Shown: one piece after another, positions 56,501 to 64,000 of the stretch | Layout: each line of letters begins with the position of its first letter | How positions within the stretch are numbered: position 1 is the stretch's first letter | DNA from: Mytilisepta virgata | Taxonomy: Eukaryota > Mollusca > Bivalvia > Mytilida > Mytilidae | NCBI GenBank assembly: GCA_028015205.1 | Contig: CM051516.1 | Span: forward strand, 48,612,230-48,676,229 | Length of the DNA: 64,000 nucleotides | Reading direction: 5' to 3' | Translations under genes and position numbers: made by a program | The notes under the pieces: generated by a model | The model's input: only the letters and a program-made list of their open reading frames with translations | Databases searched by the model: none | Told to the model about the DNA's origin: nothing

Positions 56501-59500
56501 GAGTAATTTCAAGATAGTTGGTAGTGGTGTGTTCTTTGATAGGTACAGTTTCAGGATGTCACCACCAATAAATAACACTGACCCAAGATTTTCAAACGGT
56601 ATTACAAGGGAATTTTTTGGTCCGTATGCTTGGGAGGAACAAAAACCTGGGACAGCTGGTCTTAACCTGGATTTCAAGGCTGAGGATTTTGCTGGTTACA
56701 AAACATTTTATACAGATGAACCTTGGTTCCAAAACATGAAGGCACGCTGGCAGACAAACTTTGTAATGTTGAAAAAATTTACACTGAAACCAATGCTTCG
56801 TTCAGATCCAAAGGGAACCAGTCTGATAAGATTTGAACATTATCCTCTGCTATACTATGCACCCAAGTATGAGCATGGTGAATGGCTTCGACCAGAATTT
56901 AAATGTGATGGTAGAGTCATGGATTGGGTTGTTTCATACGTGGTTCCATTCTTTGGTTTGGATAGCCTTAAATCCAAACTGGAATTTAAGTAAGTTATGT
57001 TCAAATATGGCAGGAGAAAATAAATTTTAAAAAATATTCAGGTACATACTCATTTCTCAAAATTTAAAATTAAAGAAAAAGTTTTAAATTAGTCGTTTCT
57101 TAAATTCTTTCCCTTTTAAAACATCAAGGAAAAGATTTATCAACTAATAGTAATATGTAATCATTTATAAATATCAACTGAACACCTAGCACAACACTAG
57201 GAAGGTAGCTTCATAAGTCAGTAGCCATTTTGTTAATCTGAAAGAGATTTGTTTAAATTGAAGTACAATACACATTATCAGAGTAATGATTGTCCCAGTT
57301 TATAAAAGTTTCCTTATAATGATAAAATTATTGTGTTTATTTCAGAGGTGTAGTTACAGTAGATGTTAAATTAGATTATCTCCAGATAAGCCAATGTCCT
57401 GCACCATTCCACCAAGCTAATGCCTTCAAAAATACAGCCAAATGCCATTATAAATCAACATACGTAAGTAAAGAATGACGATATGTTCAGGAATATTATC
57501 ATTGAATACTTATCCATTGTCTACCTCTTATAGGTTTCTATAAATCATCATTTGTGAATTATTCATTTTGGATTGATATATGTATCAATTACAAGGGAAA
57601 AAATTTTGTTTATGCCCGGCCTGTAAGGCAGGGTTCTCACTAAGGCAGGTACATGCGTCCTGGATATGCTAAAATTGGACTGGATGCGTCATCCTTCAAA
57701 CTCATGCGTCCCTGGGACTCGTGTAGATCTAATCAACTGCGTCCTAGGCCTTTACTCATAAAAAAATTTTGAGCCGCCATTTTTTGTTTTGTTGGAGATC
57801 AGAGGGGAAGGGGAAAGAAATGACAAAAAGTAAGCTAGAAAAGGCAGCAATCGGGATTTTCATGATTTTTCATTGGCCAGTGTTTTTTACGGACAGGTAA
57901 CAATGTGTAGACCTTATTTAAAATTAACTTTAGGCCTTTTATTTTTATTTAATTGGTTTACGGATTTTTTTTTTAAAAAATAGGGTCGGTCGGTCGGGAA
58001 AAAAAAAGAAAAAAAAAGAGGGAAAATCATGTACTTTTGAACAATCTTGGTTATATTGCCAAATGTACAAAGGTTGCAAATGATCAGTTAATTCCCTCTT
58101 TTGAAACCCAAATATCAGAACATCTATCTTGAAAGGTGTTGTTCAGTAGACCGTTCCCTTTTTAAGGGACCGACTCGTCAACTACAAGTTGTACTTGAAC
58201 ATTAAATGAGTGGATTCGATATCTTACGGAATCAAGATATCCATACAAAACGAACTTAAAAGTGGCATGGATTCTATTAAGAAATTCGTTTCATAAAGCG
58301 TGTTTCGGAAATTGGCATCAACGTCTATAAATAGATTTTTTTTTGGGGATCATGTTTACAAGTATTTTATTGATGGATAATCTATTTTTAGACGAATTGG
58401 AATATAATCTTTTATGAAATTTTGATGCAAAAAGGATTTTAATTTATTTTTATTTTTGGGATGGCTGATTTCAGAGGGTCGGCGGTAATAAAAAACCAAA
58501 ATTTTCAATTTTATTTTTTTTCTTCAAATCGGCAAAATCGGGTCGGCGGATCCGTAAACCAACTAATTAAAAATAAATGGCCTTAGTGGATTTTGACTTA
58601 TCTATGCACAAATGCTCGTCATGAAAATTCTTGGTGAGAACCCTGTAAGGTAGGCGAGGCATATACATTGTAGTTGTTCAGTCTGTGTATGTGCTTGGAT
58701 AGCTTGTGATATGAACAGCAGCACTTTGATGCGAAAAGGATGCTGTGACCTTGAGGTCATGGGTCATCAGCTTATGGGATTTCAATATTAGAATCCATGT
58801 TAAGGTTCAGGTACACATGTATAAGGTAGTTTTTCATGAAGGAGTTATGGTATCATCATGGAACTTTGTACACGGATAGCTTATGATATGATGAGAAACG
58901 GATGCTGTGACCTTGAGATCATGGGACATCGACATTGAATTTCTTTATATCAAATTTCAGTTTAAGAATCCAAGTTAAGGTTCAGGTTGAAGGTAGTTTT
59001 CATGAAGTACTGGGAGATAGTATTTCATCTACCCTATCATTAGGGACTTCAAAGTCCACAATACACACATAATTCTATTTACTAAATGCTTACATCATTG
59101 GCTGGGCATGTAGTGTCCATTAATCACATATATACTTATTTCTCTTTGTTTCCGTGGTATCTTTTCATTACTTTACTTGAATGGATTTAGTCATATGTTG
59201 TCTGTCCTTGGCACTGGCGGAATAATCACGTGAAATTTACAGTGATTTTTCCCTGGTACCAACAATAGATGACAAAACAGTCAACAGCTTGTTTGATTCA
59301 GGAGTTTTTACCTATAATGGTTTATTATGATTTCTCTTTCTTTTTATGCTTAGAGGTTTTCTTTTGGATTCATTGTGTGAAGTACACGTACCAACTTTAA
59401 GGACAAGTTTTAAAAATCCTGCTTTTCAGATATGCTGAGATAATGTAATGGCCCATCCAAAAGTTCTTTTCAACAATTTTTGTTCAGGAACAGCACATAA

Positions 59501-61012
59501 TAAATATTAATTTTTTTAAGTTTTGGAATATTCAAAGTGTCTACCTATTGACCATAATGTTTTTTATCATTTTACCAGAAACAGGTCTTATTTTGGTTTT
59601 TATTTGGAAGTTATTTTAAAATAACTACAGATTGTTTTTGTGGTTAGGCTATGATTGTAGAGTTTTAAATGTTTTTTTTTTCATTGATCTAAAAACAAGA
59701 AATAATATGTCAGAAATGATATGAAAGAACTGAATCCATGAAGGAATGAAAAGTATTCTAATAGTATGCTCACAGTTAGCTTGTAAAAAACACTATATAG
59801 AGAATTCTGTTCATTTAGAATTATGGCTTATTAAATCAATTAGTCAGAGGTTTTCAGTCTATATTTGGTCAAAGATTTTGAATTCAAGCGATTAAACTCA
59901 TAACCCGTAGGTTTTCAGTTTATCCAGGGCCATACATGTAGAATCGAATAATTAGTAATTTCAAGGTTTTCAGATGTGAAAAAAAACATATTTTACAGAA
60001 TAATGTTTTAAGACTTTTAGAATTACATGTTGTATCATTGAGCAATATGTTTCTAGGTCAGAAAAATGAACATCTCAGAAGTGTTTACATACAAACATGT
60101 ATATATTACACTCTCATATTTAAATGGGGTAGGGGAATGAAAGACTTTTTTAACTTGAAATTTCAAATGTTTTGCATTAGAAAATTGATAACACATCTAA
60201 TCTGACTTCTCTTATGAATAGTGTATACCGGTACCTGGCAGGATTCCAAATAAAAGATATACAATTGGAAATTATAAATGTGAATGTCGACAAGGTTATG
60301 AATACATCTTCAATGACGATGCCTGGTTTTATGATGGTCAGACATTGGAAAATGAGTATCAGAAACTGGAAGATGGATTACCAAACAGGTAAGTATTCCT
60401 TGGAAAATTTTGATATCTAAAGAATTGTATGAATGTGCCTTCTATTGATAGTATGTCTTTTAACAAGAATTTTGAGGAAAAAAATCACCTTTAGAAATTA
60501 AAACAAGTTTTTTTAATTTTATTGATTTTAAATTCAATAGTTAGACAAATTTATTGCCAAAAGATAGAGTTATCTCTCTTGCATCAGTTGCGGGAAACCA
60601 ATAAGTAAAATTAATGCCATTCAATTTGAAGGGTAAAAGTGATGACAAAAATGGATCTCAGGCTATAGTAATTTGAGAATCATGACCTTTGGCAAATTAT
60701 GATTTCTTTTAACATGATTTTGTATGAAGAAACCTAAGTGACTTAAATTGAAAGTTATTCTTTTGTCTGATATTTGAGTTGGTTTGTTGAGCTGTTATAC
60801 GGTTGTAAATTGGAATTTTAAAATAATCATACTTATTTAGTAATATATTGATACTAAAATCTTTTGAAAAGTCACTTTCAAATTAATTAACTTCCATTTC
60901 TTTCAGGTTTGAAACATTAAAGTGTAGAATTGCTGGTGCATCAGCTGTTGTTGCCAACTGGTTGCTGATTGGTTTGTTGTCTATTGCCTTGGTGATGTTG
61001 AATAAAAGTTGA
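49605..61012 (+). CDS. secreted/anchored protein with two tandem GPR158-type Cache-EGF modules
   Basis: Seven exons (49605-50557, 51990-52116, 54312-54483, 55984-56989, 57346-57463, 60222-60388, 60907-61012), all with GT/AG borders and compatible phases, give 882 aa. Residues 1-22 form a signal peptide. Module 1 (about 23-417) and module 2 (about 500-855) each have a Cache-like domain and a six-cysteine EGF-like part. Shared marks are GSG[IV]FFD, [YF]GP.AW, PW[YF].N, C.....W[IV]VS, then [VT]..D....[IL][ND].CP and Y.C.C..GY. This resembles the ectodomain of GPR158/GPR179, whose Cache domain senses small ligands (glycine for GPR158). The seven-helix part is absent; residues 861-879 are one hydrophobic segment three residues from the end, fitting a GPI signal or tail anchor. 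Eight N-glycosylation sequons in exon 1 fit an extracellular location. The linker holds furin-type sites at 432-435, 473-476 and 489-492. Ligand and role unknown. Confidence 0.88.
50789..51087 (+). mobile_element. tRNA-derived SINE of a second family
   Basis: In intron 1. Head GCACCGTGGTTTAGTGGTTA (A-box) and GGTTTGATTCCC (B-box), then a body with TGAGCG-like GATAAGCGATGCTTAAGTCC and TTGGATGGGGAAG. Acceptor-stem ends do not pair well, so it is a SINE head rather than a functional tRNA gene. Confidence 0.75.
51990..52116 (+). CDS. exon 2: start of EGF-like region 1
   Basis: Enters in phase 2 (AG|A) after TTTATTTAG and leaves in phase 0 before GTAAGA. Encodes [20 protein letters not shown] and on to [12 protein letters not shown], with the first two cysteines of the EGF-like region. 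Corresponds to exon 5 in module 2. Confidence 0.88.
52213..53295 (+). repeat. 'AGCTCAC' family tandem-repeat element, copy 4
   Basis: In intron 2, same strand as the gene. Starts TTTTTAGCTCAGCTGGCCAA and CATGTGAGCTTTTGTCATCA, holds about five ~150-bp units, and ends GCGAGCGATACAGGCTCAG with CTCTGAGCCTC. The clearest copy for both termini. Confidence 0.75.
54312..54483 (+). CDS. exon 3: EGF-like region 1
   Basis: Starts [20 protein letters not shown] and continues [20 protein letters not shown] to GFDCLPIY: the remaining four cysteines. Enters after TATTACAG in phase 0; leaves in phase 1 at TATG|GTAATG. Matches exon 6 of module 2. Confidence 0.9.
54776..55290. repeat. dispersed repeat with two ~180-bp units in intron 3
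   Basis: Begins TTTTTGTCGAGCCTTCGAAT. Within it GTTAAAGTTTTTTAAACATT and GTTAAAGTTTTTAAACATTA mark two diverged tandem units (about 54873 and 55063), each followed by an ATTATTTTCTTA/CATCCTGG-type stretch. Non-coding. Confidence 0.5.
55984..56989 (+). CDS. exon 4: polybasic linker and Cache-like domain 2
   Basis: After TTGTTTCAG, phase 1 entry (G|AA). The first ~75 residues are a basic linker with ERKKRS, LRKRRF and RHKRDL. Then [51 protein letters not shown], and [20 protein letters not shown] align with module 1. Exit in phase 2 (AA|GTAAGT), as for exon 1. Sequons NET and NNT. Confidence 0.9.
57346..57463 (+). CDS. exon 5: start of EGF-like region 2
   Basis: Phase 2 in, phase 0 out (GTAAGT). 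Encodes [20 protein letters not shown] and [13 protein letters not shown], colinear with exon 2. Confidence 0.9.
57629..58645. mobile_element. 1017-bp TIR element in intron 5
   Basis: Terminal inverted repeats CAGGGTTCTCACTAAG / its complement with one or two mismatches, flanked by TAAGG on both sides (57624-57628, 58646-58650), a likely 5-bp target duplication. No transposase frame. The first part repeats ATGCGTCC-type motifs. It carries a second TIR element inside it and itself interrupts another repeat that resumes after 58650. Confidence 0.75.
57930..58585. mobile_element. 656-bp TIR element nested in the previous one
   Basis: Left end TTAGGCCTTTTATTTTTATT... through TTGGTTTACGGA; right end TCCGTAAACCAACTAATTAA... 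through ATGGCCTTA, an inverted repeat of about 35 bp. The adjacent GGGTCGGTCGGTCGGG (left) and CGGGTCGGCGG (right) extend the pairing. Non-coding. Confidence 0.7.
58651..59060. repeat. two diverged ~180-bp tandem units in intron 5
   Basis: Units marked by ATGCTGTGACCTTGAGGTCA (about 58739) and ATGCTGTGACCTTGAGATCA (about 58903), each followed by AAGTTAAGGTTCAGGT-type sequence and TAGTTTTTCATGAAG. Non-coding. Confidence 0.5.
60222..60388 (+). CDS. exon 6: EGF-like region 2
   Basis: Starts [20 protein letters not shown], then [20 protein letters not shown] and on to LEDGLPNR. Phase 0 entry after ATGAATAG, phase 2 exit at ACAG|GTAAGT. Colinear with exon 3. Confidence 0.9.
60907..61012 (+). CDS. 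exon 7: last cysteine and hydrophobic C-terminus
   Basis: Encodes [20 protein letters not shown] and then [14 protein letters not shown], stop TGA. The cysteine completes the six of EGF-like region 2. The hydrophobic run reaches to three residues from the end, with small residues AGAS before it as possible GPI attachment site. No sequence like the first transmembrane helix of GPR158 follows. Confidence 0.88.
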
Positions 61013-62036
61013 GAGTGTACAAAAGAACAGTTTCTTTAGTTGCAAATGTGATATTGTAATATTTTATAATTCAGTTGACTCTTGTTATAGTAATGTATAA
61101 TATTTGTATAAATTTTTTACATGCAACGTAATTTTGAGATTTAATCTAATATGCTTTAAATTTGGGAATTATTCTGTAAATTTGTAATTGTGAATTTCAT
61201 AAAATTGAAAATAATACAACTCATGTAAAAGTTGTAATATGATATCATTTGGAATCATTACTAAATGAATGTAGATACTGCAATTCTCATATCGCGTCAT
61301 AAGTTTTGCAGTGATCAAAACATTGGAATAATTTCTGAATTTACAGTATATCATTATTTACTGCAATTAATGCATATCCCCTCTCATTTTGATATTATTA
61401 TTTTTTATTCTTTACAAGATATTTGACAGAGATTTTCAATTATGAGATTTAATAAAGATCTGAACACTTTTAATATATTCTGTTATACAAGACATCTGCA
61501 TAATAAATACAAACTACTCAATTTTATCTACTATGAATTTTTGATGCATTTAGCTTTTAATGTGAATTTGATGCTTTTGAAATATGCAAAAGAAAACATT
61601 TATTATTATAGGTTACAAATGGCAAATATCTTTCATTGTGATAAAAGGCAACAAAACTACATAAAAGTTCTGAATTGGTCATCATACCTTTTGAAGTTTA
61701 ATGTTCACAGAGATTCAGAAATTTTAATGTACAGGTTTTCAAAATCATTTGCAGTAGTTTTCTGTTGTAAAATGTACATTCAATATCTTTAAATAATATG
61801 CTTCAAATTGAATTCAGTGCAATCAGATTTTGGTTTATTTCAGACAATACATCTGATATTAAAGTTTAAGTGCTAAAAAGAACATTTTTCAAAGTGCTGA
61901 TTGAATTTACAAATTTTTTTCCCCATATTTACAGTGCTGAAGGTACAGATGGTGTACTTTTTGAAGTACATATTGAAGATTTGATGTGTTGATCCGTGCT
62001 ACCTTCAACTGATTATATTAATTTGGTATATTTTTT
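61013..62036. other. 3' flank of the gene; possible alternative terminal exon at 61935-61992
   Basis: AT-rich 3' UTR or intergenic sequence. At 61935, after CCCATATTTACAG, 19 codons are open in the phase that would join exon 6 (AG|T), ending TGA at 61992. This would give a soluble C-terminus instead of the hydrophobic one. Weak, speculative. The 116-codon frame at 61442-61792 is AT-driven and not called. Confidence 0.3.
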
Positions 62037-62310
62037 GGGGGGCCTCAATGGCCGACAACTTTAGGTAGCTCTTACTGACTACTAATGATCACTAGCCTGT
62101 CAATGCTGGGGTTGCAAGTTTGAATCTCACCCGTGGCGGGGTGTGTTCAACTCCAATGATAATTGACAAGGATTGCCAATTTTCCTACCGAAGATTGGTG
62201 GTTCTCTCTGTGTACTTCGGCTTCCTCCACCAATAAAAACTGGCAACTGTGAAATAGCCAAATGTACTGAAAACAGCATAAAACTCCCAATTAAACAAAT
62301 ATATTTTGAT
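62037..62310 (+). mobile_element. tRNA-derived SINE of a third family
   Basis: GGCCTCAATGGCCGA head, B-box-like GTTTGAATCTC, a body with GGTTCTCTCTGTGTACTTCG and CTGTGAAATAGCCAAATGTA and an end AACAGCATAAAACTCCCAAT. The A-box side is diverged. Confidence 0.6.
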
Positions 62311-63440
62311 GTCATTAGGGAGAAGGAAGATAATCCTGATTTAATATGCCCTTTGAATCAATTTACCAAATAACTTTGACTTCTCTTAACACACTTGCTG
62401 TTGTATATTTGTTCAAGATGTACACATGTTCATGCATTAGTTTGTTTGTAAAGTTTTCAGTGCTTTCACTCATGTAAATGAAGAATGATTTTACCTTTTG
62501 ATATAGGTTGTAACTTGGTACATTTAAAACGTGTTATTTTTTTATATTGGTCATTTAATATTTTGATAAGGTTTGTTTTATTATTGAAAGATCTGTTTTC
62601 GTTTTGTCATTAAATTTTTAATTGTGTTAATTATATTTTATAAGCCTTTTCAAATTTTTAAGTGAAGTTTGAGATTTCATACACGAATATCTAGTCCTTA
62701 GGCGTCTCAGCTGACTCTATCCTGGGTTTTTGTTGATTTTATTTTTTATTATTATTTATTTATTTTCTTATATTTCTGTTATTTTTTGAATTTTTTCATT
62801 AGTAATCAGACTTCACACATGCCTAAAACAGATACAGTGAAACTTCAAACACTTGAATTTAAAATAATATAAACATCTTGAGTATCTTTCAACAAATTTT
62901 AACTAAAATTTCTATTCTTAAAAACTTGGGATAATTTGAATTGTTTTTTTTTTTTTTTTGGTTCAAGTGACTGAAGTTACACAGTATATATGTTGAAATG
63001 TATATAATCAGATGGTCAAGTGGACAAATTCCTATAAAAAAATAAGAGATTTTCTGAAAATGGCATTGAACGCTGTAAAACAAATATATAATCAGAGGTA
63101 AATTATAAACAGATGGAATCTAGTTCTGGTAGCAAAGTTGTTTTATTCCATTTATTTAATAACAAATCAATAACAGTTATTTTAAAGTGAATATGAGATT
63201 TATAGTATGTGTCCTTTTATTTTTCATTATGGATGTACACTGTACATGTATATGTTCATATATAAAAAAGATGTAAGTGTGCAATTTCAAAGATGTTTTC
63301 AAATGTTATGAGTTTCATCTTGCCCAACATTAAGTTGTATTTTTTAAGGAAGCAGTTGAATATATATTATATATATATATATAATAGAATTGTTTTAATT
63401 CAAATTAATTTCATTTGTTCACTGTCGTATTAAAATATAT
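62311..63440. other. intergenic, no gene seen
   Basis: AT-rich, with a poly-T run at 62943-62959 and an (AT)n stretch at 63361-63384. Confidence 0.45.
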
Positions 63441-63559
63441 AGGCATGAATCTATACTGATTTTACAATGGGTTGGCTTTTTATGCCAAATATTTTCGCTC
63501 ATGGAAAAAAACTGGTATAAGGAGCCAACCCATTGTAAAATCAGTATAAATTCATGCCT
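63441..63559. mobile_element. 119-bp foldback (MITE-like)
   Basis: 37-bp arms, AGGCATGAATCTATACTGAT and on at 63441-63477 and the complement at 63523-63559, with about two mismatches, around a 45-bp loop. Non-coding. Confidence 0.8.
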
Positions 63560-64000
63560 TCATGAATTATTTCTTAATCAATAAATGCAAAATTTACCAC
63601 ATGTTGGACTAAAAGAATTTGGGGACATTGTCTTATAATTTACGTTTTAGGCCAAATATTATTCTAAACAGAGTTGTGTTGGATAAGAAGGAACAAAATA
63701 TTTGATAGTATCTTACCATATGTAGAATGTTGGTTGTATGTAAATATATACATAAATTCAATGTTAATAGTAAATAGTGTAAATAATTATGCATCATCAA
63801 AAATTATTTCCAAATGTGCCATTAATTAAATATATAATTGCATGTTACTGTAAGAAATGTATTCCAAACTGTTATAGTTACATTTTAATCCAATATGAGA
63901 TTGAAATCTAAAAACATTTGATTTTGTTGGTTATGGAATTGTAAAAACACATTTTTTTGTGAAGTCATGTGATATAACTGAGTTTAAAATATGAAAGCAG
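63560..64000. other. intergenic, no gene seen
   Basis: AT-rich to the window end; nothing recognised. Confidence 0.45.

Noticed and set aside
56940..57030. Seven-transmembrane region of a GPR158-like receptor
   Set aside because: I looked for it from exon 4 to the window end; only one hydrophobic segment, in exon 7, is in frame.
61442..61792. 116-codon open frame after the GPR158-like gene
   Set aside because: AT-driven residues (F, Y, N, K, L), no motif; most likely 3' UTR or intergenic.
1..64000. CRISPR arrays, rRNA, operons, bacterial-style terminators
   Set aside because: None seen; the sequence is metazoan nuclear DNA.

Overview
The window reads as animal (metazoan) nuclear DNA, most likely a bivalve mollusc such as a mussel. 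This is an inference from an AT-rich sequence, intron-rich genes with GT/AG borders, a short multi-exon C-type lectin, Penelope-like reverse-transcriptase remnants, several tRNA-derived SINEs and many foldback or tandem-repeat elements. There is no bacterial operon structure, CRISPR array or rRNA. Most short open frames here are AT-rich noise and are not annotated.

Layout. 0-12 kb: intergenic DNA with foldback elements, an (AT)n tract and a 461-bp perfect direct repeat (7400-7860 and 9550-10010). 11.8-13.74 kb: a Penelope-like 3' remnant, a foldback with poly-G/poly-C arms, and a 1-kb element made of ~145-bp repeats. 13.78-17.34 kb: a complete but internally deleted Ty3/gypsy-type LTR retrotransposon on the minus strand, with two 609-bp LTRs identical by eye, a 4-bp target duplication, a primer site matching tRNA-Pro, a polypurine tract and one intact 720-aa Gag-protease-RNase H frame lacking RT palm and integrase. 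17.45-22.78 kb: a plus-strand C-type lectin gene (three CRD exons; signal-peptide exon not found) whose first visible intron holds an antisense Penelope-like fragment and a repeat block. 23.4-24.2 kb: a 28-bp x 12 minisatellite and a SINE. 28.8-29.4 kb: the 3'-terminal coding exon of an unrecognised minus-strand gene. 29.6-49.5 kb: gene-poor, with a large inverted repeat, SINE, Penelope fragment and repeat-family copies.

49.6-61.0 kb: the main gene, seven exons on the plus strand encoding 882 aa. It has a signal peptide and two tandem modules, each a Cache-like domain followed by a six-cysteine EGF-like region, resembling the ectodomain of the orphan/metabotropic-glycine receptor family GPR158/GPR179. 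The protein has no seven-transmembrane bundle. It ends in a single hydrophobic C-terminal segment (GPI signal or tail anchor), and the linker between modules carries three furin-type polybasic sites. Intron positions and phases repeat between the modules, which shows that the second arose by internal exon duplication. This is the best candidate in the window for a poorly described system: a 7TM-free, possibly cleaved, double GPR158-type ligand-binding ectodomain. 61-64 kb: a SINE, a short foldback and AT-rich sequence.
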